Assembly (NCBI GenBank): GCA_934454145.1
Contig: CAKSFT010000004.1
Location: 124,001 to 188,000, forward strand
Source: an uncultured Clostridia bacterium
GTDB lineage: Bacteria > Bacillota > Clostridia > UBA1381
Direction of reading: 5' to 3'
DNA length: 64,000 nucleotides
Below are positions 7,561 through 15,796 of this stretch, one piece after another. Under the pieces are notes generated by a model. The model was not told the origin of the DNA, made no database searches, and saw only the letters and a program-made list of their open reading frames with translations. The position numbers and the translations under genes are program-made. The stretch's first letter is position 1; each line of letters opens with the position of its first letter.

Positions 7561-8112
7561 CACCTTGCCGCCCTTGACAATGTATGCCCTTTCGGCAATC
7601 TTCATCATGGGCAGGTCATTTTTGGAATCGGTATAAAAACTGTCAACCTTCTTCCCCCTATATTTCTCACGGAATGCATGCACCTTATTGTCACGGTAAC
7701 AAAGGAATTTTATCCTAAAGGTTTCTTTGTCTATCTCTGATGCAATATACTCATGAATCCCCAGCCTTTTGCACGCCTCGGCAATAAGCGCATCCCATGA
7801 CGCGGTGATTATCACATCATCTTCGCGGTGATTTTGCAAATAAAACGGCTTGATTTTCCCGATGTTTTTGTCCCAGAATTCTTTTATCAATCCTTGGGTA
7901 TCTTCAAATCCCGAAAAAAACCTTCCCATATATTTTTCCGCTTTTTCTGTCAATTCCTCCGCCGTTATTCTGCAAAGCTTATATTTGGCAAGAGTGTTCA
8001 CCATCAAAGGAATATACCTCACCAAAGACGGCTGTTTTTTGAGGCAAAACAGGAAAAAATCAAATATGCTTTCTCCGTCATATATTGTGTTGTCAAAATC
8101 ATAAACATTCAA
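7540..8112 (-). CDS. HAD-IB family phosphatase
   Basis: About 190 residues of a haloacid dehalogenase phosphatase. Motif I is YDFDNTIYDGES right at the N-terminus, motif II TASWDAL near residue 104, and motif III/IV YTDSKNDLPMM near 165. It resembles SerB/phosphatidylglycerophosphatase-like HAD-IB proteins; substrate not predictable. I chose TTG at 8112 because AGGA lies 9 bases before it and motif I then falls at residue 4-9 as usual; an ATG at 8151 is the alternative. It is alone on the - strand between two + operons, and its 3' end runs into repeat R2. Confidence 0.8.
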   Translation of the reverse strand: MNVYDFDNTIYDGESIFDFFLFCLKKQPSLVRYIPLMVNTLAKYKLCRITAEELTEKAEKYMGRFFSGFEDTQGLIKEFWDKNIGKIKPFYLQNHREDDVIITASWDALIAEACKRLGIHEYIASEIDKETFRIKFLCYRDNKVHAFREKYRGKKVDSFYTDSKNDLPMMKIAERAYIVKGGKVKKYDFS

Positions 8113-8230
8113 AACAAAGAGTCCTTTCGATAATACGACTATTTTTTCCATTATAACAAATTTAATCCCCAAAATCAACACAATATATATTACGTTTTGT
8201 GCACAACTCTGTTACAGCGCCAATTTATTG

Positions 8231-8259
8231 TTGTGTTTTGGGAAAAAATGTGATATACT
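8231..8259 (+). promoter_or_regulatory. Predicted tyrA promoter
   Basis: TTGTGT (8231-8236), 17-bp spacer, TATACT (8254-8259). A hairpin of GAGC...GCTC type with an inner AGAAAA/TTTTCT stem lies at about 8270-8303 in the leader, without a T-run. Confidence 0.5.
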
Positions 8260-8348
8260 AAAGAAAGCAGGAGCTATAGAAAATGAAATTATTTTTCTGT
8301 GGCTCATAAAAAGGCATAAGCAGAAATAAAAAGGGACGTGGATTTTTT

Positions 8349-9188
8349 ATGGAAACAATAATCGTGGGACTCGGCCTTATAGGCGGCTCTGTGGCAAGAC
8401 GTTTAAACGGCTTTCACAATACCTATATAACCGGCATCGACAAAGACAAAAAAACGCTTGAGCTTGCGCTGACAGACGGTGTTATAGACGAAGGTCACAC
8501 CGCCTCTGCCGATGCCGTCAAGACTGCGGATTTCATAATCCTCTGCCTATACCCAAAGGCAAATATAGAATTTATACGCGAAAACCTGCCATATCTGAAA
8601 AAGGGCTGTGTCATAACCGACGTTTCGGGCGTCAAGGGCTACATGGTTTCTGAACTGTCAAAAATTCTCCCCGACTATGTGGATTATGTGGGCGGTCACC
8701 CCATGGCAGGGCGTGAGGTTGGCGGATACCAAAGCTCCACCGATACGCTTTTTGACAAGGCGTCATTCCTCATCACCCCGACAGCACAAAACAAGCCCGA
8801 AAGCGTTGCGCTTGTGCGCGAAATGGCGGAATATATCGGCTGTGCCCATGTGGTCACCACCACACCGCCGGAGCATGACGCAATGATTGCATACACAAGC
8901 CAGCTTATGCATGTCGTGGCTGTTGCCCTTTGTGACAACCCTGTTCTGGAACGCTCTGCGTTCTTCAGTGCCGGCAGTCTGCGCGACTGCACAAGAGTCG
9001 CAAACATTAACGAAGTGATGTGGAGCGAGCTGTTTCTGGAAAACAAAGAACAGCTTACGGAAAGAATTGCCGAAATGCAGAACAGTCTGCAAAAGATACG
9101 CTCTGCACTTGAGGAAAATAATGAAGAAAAGCTGCAAAGCATCATGAAGTATGCCAAAGGTCAAAAGCTGAAATGGCTTATGGAATAA
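8349..9188 (+). CDS. tyrA: Prephenate dehydrogenase
   Basis: A 279-residue NAD(P)-dependent dehydrogenase of tyrosine synthesis, oxidatively decarboxylating prephenate (or arogenate). The Rossmann motif is VGLGLIGGSVARRL at residues 5-18; the active-site stretch GGHPMAGREVGGYQ is near 116. It lacks both a chorismate mutase domain and a C-terminal ACT domain, so it is the minimal monofunctional form. No other aromatic genes adjoin it; a GNAT-family gene follows 15 bp downstream. Confidence 0.92.
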   Translation: METIIVGLGLIGGSVARRLNGFHNTYITGIDKDKKTLELALTDGVIDEGHTASADAVKTADFIILCLYPKANIEFIRENLPYLKKGCVITDVSGVKGYMVSELSKILPDYVDYVGGHPMAGREVGGYQSSTDTLFDKASFLITPTAQNKPESVALVREMAEYIGCAHVVTTTPPEHDAMIAYTSQLMHVVAVALCDNPVLERSAFFSAGSLRDCTRVANINEVMWSELFLENKEQLTERIAEMQNSLQKIRSALEENNEEKLQSIMKYAKGQKLKWLME

Positions 9189-9203
9189 GGGAGGTAATTT
9201 TTT

Positions 9204-10343
9204 GTGAACACAAGACCGGCCACAAAGGCTGACATAAAAACAATAAAAACACTCTGGGAAAATACTTTTGAAACCACGCCGTACACCGACTGGTTTTTTG
9301 ACAACGCCTTTTACAGCGCAAACACAGTGATATGCGAAGAGGAAGGCGAGGCGCTCGGCTGTGCCTGCACCTCGGTGCACACCGTCATGACGGACGGCGC
9401 CCCCTTTGACGCCGCGTATATACAGGCGGTTGCCGCCGCGCCCGAGAACCGCAATGACGAAACCCTGAACAACCTGTGCGGCGGACTTTTGGGGTTTCTC
9501 TCCGACAAAAACATATCAATTGCCTTCACAGTCCCTGACAGCTACAAGCTGTTTGAAAAAAGCGGATTTTCGCTTTGCTATACATATAAGCAATATGACA
9601 TAAAGCCCGACGACCTGCCGGCATACGGCATCAACGGCAAAATTGTACGCCCCGGCATTTCCGACCCGGAAACGGCAAAAATACTCCAGGGGATATACAG
9701 CCGCTTTGTTTCGGACAAAAACGGCTATGCCCTGCGCACACCCGAGAACTGGCGTCTGATTCTTGACGACTTTTCCAAAAATTTCGGCGGCAGATGTGTC
9801 GTTTTGAAAAACCGCCGCGGCGAAAGCATCGGCTATATGCTCTATATAATCCGCGACGGCAAAATGGGGGTATACGAGCTTGGCTACAGTTGTCATGAAG
9901 GGCTTGAAGGCTTAATCGGCTTTATCAGGTCGCACGACACTGTTTCCTCCGTTTCCATGAAAATGCCGTCGGACGATTTGCTTTTTTTGAATTTCTGCGA
10001 CAGACGCATGGCGGTGACGATGTGCCCCTTTGCATCGGCACGCATAATAGACGTAAAAACGGTCTTGAAACATTTTGCCGATTCCGCACCCGAAAATCTG
10101 CGCATACAAATCGTTGACAGACTTATGGAACAAAACAACAAAACATTCACCTTCACCCAATGCGATGTCATAACAATAGACACAGACCCAAATGTGATTA
10201 CCGACATAGGCACCTTTACACAGCTTGTACTGGGATTTTTAAGCCCGGAGGAAGCCTTTGCGGCAAATCTCATAAAGGGCGATGTTTCGCTTTTGGGAAG
10301 ATTGCTGAAAAAACGAAACACATATATTAACATGCTGATATAA
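9204..10343 (+). CDS. Eis-like two-domain GNAT acetyltransferase
   Basis: A 379-residue protein. The first ~120 residues form a GNAT domain (RPATKADIKTIKTLWE start; AAAPENRNDETLNNLCGGLL as a degenerate acyl-CoA motif). The middle resembles a second GNAT domain and the last ~100 residues an SCP2-like domain (CPFASARIIDVKTVLKHF to NLIKGDVSLLGRLL). This order fits the Eis family of multi-acetylating enzymes. Start is GTG, 10 bases after GGGAGG. Probably co-transcribed with tyrA; acceptor unknown. Confidence 0.82.
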   Translation: MNTRPATKADIKTIKTLWENTFETTPYTDWFFDNAFYSANTVICEEEGEALGCACTSVHTVMTDGAPFDAAYIQAVAAAPENRNDETLNNLCGGLLGFLSDKNISIAFTVPDSYKLFEKSGFSLCYTYKQYDIKPDDLPAYGINGKIVRPGISDPETAKILQGIYSRFVSDKNGYALRTPENWRLILDDFSKNFGGRCVVLKNRRGESIGYMLYIIRDGKMGVYELGYSCHEGLEGLIGFIRSHDTVSSVSMKMPSDDLLFLNFCDRRMAVTMCPFASARIIDVKTVLKHFADSAPENLRIQIVDRLMEQNNKTFTFTQCDVITIDTDPNVITDIGTFTQLVLGFLSPEEAFAANLIKGDVSLLGRLLKKRNTYINMLI

Positions 10344-10427
10344 TGAGCCGAAACTACGCGAAATCCCCTTTCACACCGGCATGTGCCATTGTCCGTGCGG
10401 CTCTTTGGTATTCGCGGACACGATAAT

Positions 10428-10494
10428 CTCTTGTCACTCCTTCCCCTGCGGACAAGAGAAAATTCAGTGCCGATGCAGGGGCGGCAGAATGGAG
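10428..10494 (+). ncRNA. Pseudoknotted leader element, copy B (DJ-1 gene)
   Basis: Hairpin CTCTTGTC (10428-10435) with GACAAGAG (10451-10458). Its loop CCCCTGC (10443-10449) is complementary over 7 bp to GCAGGGG (10475-10481), itself enclosed by a GCCG/CGGC stem. The pairing ends 9 nt before GGAG (10491-10494). Compared with copy A, both helices differ in sequence but keep pairing, which is covariation. A further TGTCCG/CGGACA stem lies just upstream at about 10389-10420. Confidence 0.62.
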
Positions 10495-10500
10495 ATTATT

Positions 10501-11037
10501 ATGATTTATGTAATTCTTGCAGACGGCTTTGAAGAAGTCGAAGCCATCACCCCCATAGACATTATGCGCCGTGCCGGGCTGGACGTCCTGACGGTCAGCA
10601 TATCGGACAATCCCTGCGTCACCGGGGCGCACAACATACCCGTGATTGCCGACATAAATATCGATGAGGTAAACACCGCCGGCATGGAACTGCTTATGCT
10701 CCCCGGCGGCCCCGGGCACACAAAGCTTGACGGTGACGAATCCGTGCAAAAGCTTATCACCTATGCCGCGGAAAACGGCATATATATCGCCGCAATCTGC
10801 GCTTCTCCTTCCATAATCGGGAAAAGAGGCTTGCTGGAAAACAGACAGGCGACATCATTCCCCGGCTATGAAAAATATCTGCACGGCGCACGGATTTCGC
10901 CCGAAAAGGCAGTCAGCGACGGGAAATTTATCACTGCACGCGGCGCCGGTGCGTCGGCAGAATTTGGCTTTCTCATTGTTTCGCACCTTTTGGGCGAAGA
11001 ATGTGCAGCAAAGCTGAGGGAGAGTATGCAATATTGA
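10501..11037 (+). CDS. DJ-1/PfpI family protein
   Basis: A 178-residue DJ-1 superfamily protein (DJ-1/YajL type). Start motif IYVILADGFEEVEAITPIDIMRRAG includes the conserved Glu; the nucleophile elbow is AAICASPSIIGKRG near residues 97-110 with Cys; it then has the SFPGYE and ITARGAGASAEF segments. Proposed activities in the family include glyoxalase/deglycase-like and redox protection; the precise one is uncertain. I use ATG 10501 because GGAG precedes it by 6 bases; the upstream in-frame codons are leader RNA. The stop overlaps the next gene's TTG. Confidence 0.93.
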   Translation: MIYVILADGFEEVEAITPIDIMRRAGLDVLTVSISDNPCVTGAHNIPVIADINIDEVNTAGMELLMLPGGPGHTKLDGDESVQKLITYAAENGIYIAAICASPSIIGKRGLLENRQATSFPGYEKYLHGARISPEKAVSDGKFITARGAGASAEFGFLIVSHLLGEECAAKLRESMQY

Positions 11038-11582
11038 CCAAAAATGAACTGAGAACCGAACTGAAAAAACTGCGTGCGGCGATGTCTTTTCATGAAGTCA
11101 CAAAAAAGAGCAATGCAATCTGCAATGCAATATCCGCACTGCCTGTTTTTGAATCGGCAAACACCGTCATGGTTTATCTTTCCTTCAAAAACGAGGCAGA
11201 CACCCGCGGCATAATTTCCGAAGCCTTGCGCCGCGGAAAAACCGTGCTTGTTCCGTCGGTGAACGGGGACGAGATTTTGCCGTGTGTCCTTGGGGAGCAC
11301 TGCTCCCTCCGAAAAGGCTCATTCGGCATAGATGAACCACAGAACAGAGAAATCTGGCAAAGTGCCATTGATTTATGCATAGTCCCCGGGCTGGGCTTTG
11401 ACCTCCGCGGAGGAAGAATAGGCTTTGGGAAAGGATATTATGACCGCTTTTTAAAGAAACATACATGCAAAAAACTCGGCGCTGCATATTCTTGTCAGAT
11501 ACGGGACAATGTTTTTGCCGAAGAACATGACATACCCATGGATATCATTGTCACCGAAAGGGAGTGTATCTTTTGTGAATAA
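11034..11582 (+). CDS. 5-formyltetrahydrofolate cyclo-ligase
   Basis: A 182-residue MTHFS enzyme, converting 5-formyl-THF to 5,10-methenyl-THF with ATP. Features are the N-terminal KNELRTELKKLRAAMS helix, VMVYLSFKNEADT near 42 and the signature PGLGFDLRGGRIGFGKGYYDRF near 118-139. The start is taken as TTG 11034 in a TTGA overlap with the DJ-1 stop, preceded by GGGAG 10 bases upstream; family members begin at this LTKNELR. Middle of a tight operon with DJ-1 and a CPBP protease, a pairing without an obvious pathway link. Confidence 0.92.
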   Translation: MTKNELRTELKKLRAAMSFHEVTKKSNAICNAISALPVFESANTVMVYLSFKNEADTRGIISEALRRGKTVLVPSVNGDEILPCVLGEHCSLRKGSFGIDEPQNREIWQSAIDLCIVPGLGFDLRGGRIGFGKGYYDRFLKKHTCKKLGAAYSCQIRDNVFAEEHDIPMDIIVTERECIFCE

Positions 11583-12483
11583 ATTTCCGCGGACAAAGGA
11601 TTTCAGGATAAGCTGGCGGCTTATCCTTGCGGCAATGCTTTGTGTGATTCTTTCGTCACTCATCGGGCTTGTACCGTCATTGTCCCAAAAGCCCTGCTTT
11701 GTTTCATTTTTGGGCGAAATCACAATACTTGCGGCGATTGTCCCGGGCATGGCATACCTTCTCGGGCGGCGCAGACTGCATGACGTCGGTATACGCAGTT
11801 TCCCGGCAAAGCTTCTGCCGTTTATAATCCTTCTGCCCATTGCGGCACAGCCTTTTATAAACATTGTTACACTGCCGGCAAACACACTGCTTGACCGCAT
11901 TTTCGGCGTCGGGAAAATACCGCTTGACGTCCCCGGCACTTTGCCGGAATGGTTTTTTGCCATTGGCGCCATATGCATCGCGGCGCCGGTTTTGGAAGAG
12001 CTTTTGTGCCGCGGCGTCATCATGGCATTGCTGAAGGAATACGGGCTCATAACATCTCTTTCGGTGTCCGCATTGGGTTTTGCGCTTTTGCACTTTTCCC
12101 CTTCGACATTTGTCGTGATATTCTTTTTGGGGCTGATGTTTGGCGTTATCAGACTTGCGACCGACTCGCTTTCGGCATGCATAATCGCGCACGCCGCAAA
12201 CAACCTTGCGGCATTTTTGCTTGAAGTTGTGCCCGGTCTGTCCGAAAGCATAAACATACCGATGCTTTTGCTTTGTATTGCGGCTTTTCCGGCGCTTTTA
12301 TATTTTTTCCTGGTGCTTTCGCCAAGGGAAAACCGATGCCTTGTGCAATACAACCCCTCAAGAGCGGCAAGCTTCTCCGTCTGCCGGATTATATGTTTTT
12401 CGCTTTACGGGGGCTATGCACTGATACTTTTTATTATGAATGTATCAGAACTCCTCACCGGAGCGCCTTATATATTAAGCTGA
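11575..12483 (+). CDS. CPBP family intramembrane glutamic endopeptidase
   Basis: A 302-residue membrane protein, about 8 helices, of the CAAX-protease and bacteriocin-processing (Abi) family. Catalytic motifs are EELLCRG at residues 141-147, FALLH with His near 173, and HAANN near 205. The start is GTG 11575, overlapping the previous stop by 8 bp and following AGGGAG. Members act as CAAX-like proteases or in bacteriocin self-immunity; no bacteriocin genes are here, so the role is open. Confidence 0.88.
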   Translation: MNKFPRTKDFRISWRLILAAMLCVILSSLIGLVPSLSQKPCFVSFLGEITILAAIVPGMAYLLGRRRLHDVGIRSFPAKLLPFIILLPIAAQPFINIVTLPANTLLDRIFGVGKIPLDVPGTLPEWFFAIGAICIAAPVLEELLCRGVIMALLKEYGLITSLSVSALGFALLHFSPSTFVVIFFLGLMFGVIRLATDSLSACIIAHAANNLAAFLLEVVPGLSESINIPMLLLCIAAFPALLYFFLVLSPRENRCLVQYNPSRAASFSVCRIICFSLYGGYALILFIMNVSELLTGAPYILS

Positions 12484-12511
12484 GTAATTTTACACTGAAA
12501 AGAGGATAACC

Positions 12512-13282
12512 ATGCTTTTTGACTCACATGCACATTATAATGACGAACGTTTCGCCAAAGACGCCGATTTGCTGCTTGCTTCAATGCCGCAAAACAATGT
12601 CGGTTACATCATGAACGCCTGTTCCTCGACAGCGGAATTTCCCGACATACTCCGTCTTGTCGAAAAATTCCCCTTTGTTTACGGCGCGGCAGGGGTGCAT
12701 CCGCACGAAACCGAAACGATGACCGAGGAAGATATAGAAAAAATCAAAAAATTCTGCGTGCACCCAAAAATCAAGGCAATAGGCGAAATAGGGCTGGACT
12801 ACTATTATGACAATTCCCCGAGAGATGTGCAAAAATACTGGTTTGCACGCCAGCTTGACCTGGCATCAGAGCTCAAAATGCCCATCATCATACACGACCG
12901 CGATGCGCATAAAGACACCATGGACATACTCAAATCGCACAATGCCGCATCTGTCGGCGGTGCGTTCCATTGTTATACGGGGAGCGCAGAGATGGTGAAA
13001 GAAGTGCTTTCGCTGAACATGTACATTGCCTTTGGCGGTTCGCTCACCTTTAAAAAAGCGCAAAAACCGCAGGAGGCGGCAAAACTTGTGCCGCTTGACA
13101 GACTGCTCATCGAAACCGACTGCCCATACCTCACCCCTGAGCCATACCGCGGCAAACGCAACAGTTCCCTTTATGTCCGCTTTGTGGCGGAAAAGCTTGC
13201 CGAAATAAAAGGGGTGAGTGTTGAAGAAATCACCGAAAAAACATGTGAAAATGCAAAAAAATGCTTTGGGATAGACGGGTAA
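12512..13282 (+). CDS. TatD family metal-dependent hydrolase
   Basis: A 256-residue TIM-barrel nuclease family protein. Metal-binding residues are seen in DSHAHYND at 3-10, GEIGLDYYYD near 92-101, HDRDAH near 129, FHCYTG near 152 and ETDCPYLTPEPYRG near 202. TatD proteins have 3'-exonuclease/AP-endonuclease-like activity. The linked radical SAM gene follows about 100 bp downstream, an association well known in Firmicutes. The stop codon lies inside a short inverted repeat related to element R1 (13278-13303). Confidence 0.93.
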   Translation: MLFDSHAHYNDERFAKDADLLLASMPQNNVGYIMNACSSTAEFPDILRLVEKFPFVYGAAGVHPHETETMTEEDIEKIKKFCVHPKIKAIGEIGLDYYYDNSPRDVQKYWFARQLDLASELKMPIIIHDRDAHKDTMDILKSHNAASVGGAFHCYTGSAEMVKEVLSLNMYIAFGGSLTFKKAQKPQEAAKLVPLDRLLIETDCPYLTPEPYRGKRNSSLYVRFVAEKLAEIKGVSVEEITEKTCENAKKCFGIDG

Positions 13283-13370
13283 TTTTAAAATACACATTTA
13301 CCTGATTGAAATAGATAGGTAATTGTAAAACTAATGTTTTCCAATTAAACTTCTTGGGTAGAAATAAAAG
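13278..13370 (-). repeat. R1 element remnants between tatD and radical SAM genes
   Basis: Two pieces. 13278-13303 is a small inverted repeat (GGTAA..TTTACC). 13317-13370 is the terminal ~54 bp of R1 in reverse orientation: AGGTAATTGTAAAACTAA, then GTTTTCCAATTAAA and CTTGGGTAGAAATAAAA, matching the right end of the copy at 55.6 kb nearly base for base. The rest of the element is absent, so this is a solo end placed just before a ribosome site. Confidence 0.75.
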
Positions 13371-13385
13371 AAAGGATATGATAAA

Positions 13386-13991
13386 ATGAGTGCAATGAAC
13401 ATAGCTTACAAATATCAGGGGAGCCTTTATGTCAATCTCACAAACAGATGTACAAACAAGTGCAAATTCTGCATACGCTTCACGCCGTCCGGCGTCGACC
13501 ACATTGACCTGTGGCTGGAACATGAGCCAAGCGTGAAAGAAATCACAGACGCCCTGGAGGAGGCAGATTTCACATCATATGACGAAATTGTTTTCTGCGG
13601 TTATGGCGAACCACTGATTCGTGCCGACGCGGTTTTAGAGGTGTGCCGATATATCAAGTCAAAAAAAGACATCAAGATACGTGTCAATACAAACGGCCAT
13701 GCAAACCGCTTTGCCGGGCGTGACATAACCCCCGGAATGAAGGGACTTATAGACACAGTGTCCATAAGCCTCAATGCGGAAAATGCAAAGAAATACAATG
13801 ACATCTGCGTGTGCGATTATGGCGAGGACGGGTTTTATGCAATGCTGGACTTTGCCAAAGCCGCAAAAAAATACGTGCCGGAGGTTGTCCTGAGCGTTGT
13901 GGACGTGATAGGCGCCGACGCAATAGAACAATGCCGGAAAATTGCCAAGGACATCGGCGTCACTTTCCGCGTGAGAGAATATTCGGAATAA
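13386..13991 (+). CDS. TatD-linked radical SAM protein
   Basis: A 201-residue radical SAM protein. NLTNRCTNKCKFCIRF near residues 18-33 contains the CxxxCxxC cluster motif; FCGYGEPL near 71 is the GGE-equivalent SAM motif. It ends soon after the core barrel, as is normal for the TIGR04038-type TatD-associated family (~200 residues). The reaction is unknown. Start ATG follows AAGGA; a second ATG 9 bases later is possible. Transcription ends at the palindromic terminator 20 bp downstream. Confidence 0.9.
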   Translation: MSAMNIAYKYQGSLYVNLTNRCTNKCKFCIRFTPSGVDHIDLWLEHEPSVKEITDALEEADFTSYDEIVFCGYGEPLIRADAVLEVCRYIKSKKDIKIRVNTNGHANRFAGRDITPGMKGLIDTVSISLNAENAKKYNDICVCDYGEDGFYAMLDFAKAAKKYVPEVVLSVVDVIGADAIEQCRKIAKDIGVTFRVREYSE

Positions 13992-14012
13992 AAGTCTGAT
14001 TGAAAAAAAAAC

Positions 14013-14060
14013 AGTGGCTGTAAAAAAAATCAATTGATTTTTTTTACAGCCACTTTACTT
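14013..14060. terminator. Bidirectional 42-nt perfect palindrome terminator
   Basis: 14013-14054 is a perfect palindrome: AGTGGCTGT, a run of A, then TCAATTGA, the T run and ACAGCCACT. T-rich tails are present on both strands, so it serves the radical SAM gene (+) and asnS (-). One of four terminators in this window built on the same plan. Confidence 0.85.
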
Positions 14061-14082
14061 TTTTTGAGGGGATAGGAAAAAA

Positions 14083-14210
14083 GCTTTGAAGTCAACAAAC
14101 TGAGCCAAAGCTTTGACTTTAGGTTACCCGACGGCGTACATAGGTACGCCGAGGGCGAAGTTTGTTGATAGCAAGAAAAGAAAAATTATACGAAAAATCA
14201 TATTTTTTGA
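14083..14210 (+). repeat. Dispersed repeat R2, longest copy, folds as a hairpin
   Basis: Inverted ends TCAACAAACT (14092-14101) and AGTTTGTTGA (14159-14168) enclose CGGCGTAC (14132-14139) pairing with GTACGCCG (14144-14151). AAGCTTTGA occurs twice in the left arm. The right part matches 7492-7560 and the GGCGTACAYAGGTACRCC core matches 57536-57573. It fills most of the 325-bp gap between the radical SAM gene and asnS; nothing else is seen there apart from the terminator. Confidence 0.65.
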
Positions 14211-14316
14211 TTTTTCTGCCGTGACAAAATTAAATCGTAACAATTATATTTTCTATAATGTCTGTGCTTTGCTTTTTTTCTTGCGTTTCGGAGTTTTTTT
14301 ACATACCCTTTGGTAA

Positions 14317-15711
14317 TTAAAATTCAGCATTGCCCACTGTACGCGGATATGGGATAACGTCCCTGATGTTGGAAACACCTGTCAGATACATGACAATCCT
14401 CTCAAAGCCCAGCCCGAACCCGGCATGCTTTGTGCCGCCAAAACGGCGCAGATTCATATACCACATATAGTCTTTTTCTTCAAGCCCAAGCTCTTTCATT
14501 CTCTTTTGCAACACATCAAGGCGTTCCTCACGCTGGCTTCCGCCGATTATCTCGCCCACGCCCGGCACAAGCAAATCCATCGCTGCGACGGTCTTTTGGT
14601 CATCGTTCAGGCGCATATAAAACGACTTTATTTCCTTTGGATAATCAATCACGAAAATCGGTTTTTTGTACACCTTCTCGGTGAGATATCTCTCGTGCTC
14701 TGTCTGCAAATCAGCGCCCCAGCTTACCGGATAGTTAAACTTTTCGCCGCTTTTTTCCAGAATCTCCACTGCCTTTGTATATGTCACCTTTTCATAGTCG
14801 CTGTTTTTCAGCATATTAAGGCGCTCCAAAAGCCCCTTGTCAACAAAACTGTTGAAAAATTCCAGTTCCTGCGGACATTTTTCCATGACATGAGATATAA
14901 TATGCTTTATCATATCCCACGCCAGTTCCATATCGTCGTCCAGGTCGGCAAAGGCAATTTCCGGCTCAATCATCCAGAACTCTGCCGCGTGGCGCGCCGT
15001 GTTGGAATTTTCTGCGCGGAATGTCGGCCCAAATGTATACACATTCCCAAATGCCATCGCATATGTTTCCGCCTCAAGCTGCCCCGAAACCGTCAGGTTT
15101 GTGCTCTTGCCAAAGAAATCCTTTGACCAGTCTATTTTGCCGTCCTCGCCAAGCGGCGGATTCGCCGGGTCAATTGTCGTCACGCGGAACATCTCACCGG
15201 CGCCCTCACAGTCCGAGCCTGTTATGAGCGGTGTATGCACATACACAAATCCCCTGTTGTGAAAAAATTCATGTATCGAAAAAGCAATTTCACTTCTGAC
15301 CCTGAAAACCGCGGAAAACAGATTGGTACGCGGACGCAGATATGCCTGTTCACGCAGATATTCCACAGTGTGGCGCTTTTTTTGCAAAGGATAATCCGGG
15401 GTGGAGTTTCCCTCCACATCGATTGCCTCCGCCTTCATCTCAAAAGGCTGTTTCATGCCGGGGGTAAGCTCAATCCTCCCCTTGACAACAACCGCAGAGC
15501 CGATGTTCAGCTTGCTGATTTCATCATAATTCGGGACAATTTCACGTTCAAAAACGACCTGTATGGACTTGAAACAGCTCCCGTCGTTCAGGTCTATAAA
15601 CCCAAACGCCTTGCTGTCGCGTATATTTCTTATCCAACCGCCCAAAACAACGGTCTTTCCGCTGAAACTGTCCGCATTGTTATAAATGTTTTTTACAAGT
15701 TCTCGTTTCAT
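14317..15711 (-). CDS. asnS: Asparaginyl-tRNA synthetase
   Basis: A 464-residue class IIb synthetase: N-terminal OB anticodon domain (VVLGGWIRNIRDSKAFGFIDLNDGS near 21-45), motif 2 TFRAENSNTARHAAEFWMIEPE near 230, and C-terminal motif 3 GFGLGFERIVMYLTG. It charges tRNA-Asn. Start ATG 15711 follows ATGGAG in leader copy C; the upstream in-frame extension is leader RNA. It lies 85 bp downstream of livF in the same direction and could be partly co-transcribed with the liv operon. Confidence 0.96.
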   Translation of the reverse strand: MKRELVKNIYNNADSFSGKTVVLGGWIRNIRDSKAFGFIDLNDGSCFKSIQVVFEREIVPNYDEISKLNIGSAVVVKGRIELTPGMKQPFEMKAEAIDVEGNSTPDYPLQKKRHTVEYLREQAYLRPRTNLFSAVFRVRSEIAFSIHEFFHNRGFVYVHTPLITGSDCEGAGEMFRVTTIDPANPPLGEDGKIDWSKDFFGKSTNLTVSGQLEAETYAMAFGNVYTFGPTFRAENSNTARHAAEFWMIEPEIAFADLDDDMELAWDMIKHIISHVMEKCPQELEFFNSFVDKGLLERLNMLKNSDYEKVTYTKAVEILEKSGEKFNYPVSWGADLQTEHERYLTEKVYKKPIFVIDYPKEIKSFYMRLNDDQKTVAAMDLLVPGVGEIIGGSQREERLDVLQKRMKELGLEEKDYMWYMNLRRFGGTKHAGFGLGFERIVMYLTGVSNIRDVIPYPRTVGNAEF

Positions 15712-15713
15712 TT

Positions 15714-15790
15714 CAATCTCCATTCTGCCGCGAAAAGCGGCACAAATCACAAAACTCTCTTACCGTGGGTGCGGCAAGAGAGCTGATGTG
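15714..15790 (-). ncRNA. Leader element, copy C (asnS)
   Basis: On the - strand: hairpin CTCTCTT (15776-15782) with AAGAGAG (15755-15761); loop includes GCCGC (15771-15775). GCGGC (15727-15731), immediately before AGAATGGAGAT, can pair either with that loop or with a nearby GCCGC (15737-15741), giving alternative folds. It shares AAATACACAT upstream with copy A and CGGCAGAATGGAGATT with copy B. Confidence 0.5.
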
Positions 15791-15796
15791 TATTTC

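Noticed and set aside
14425..15126. 233-residue + strand frame inside asnS
   Set aside because: Antisense shadow of a full-length synthetase gene; no motif.
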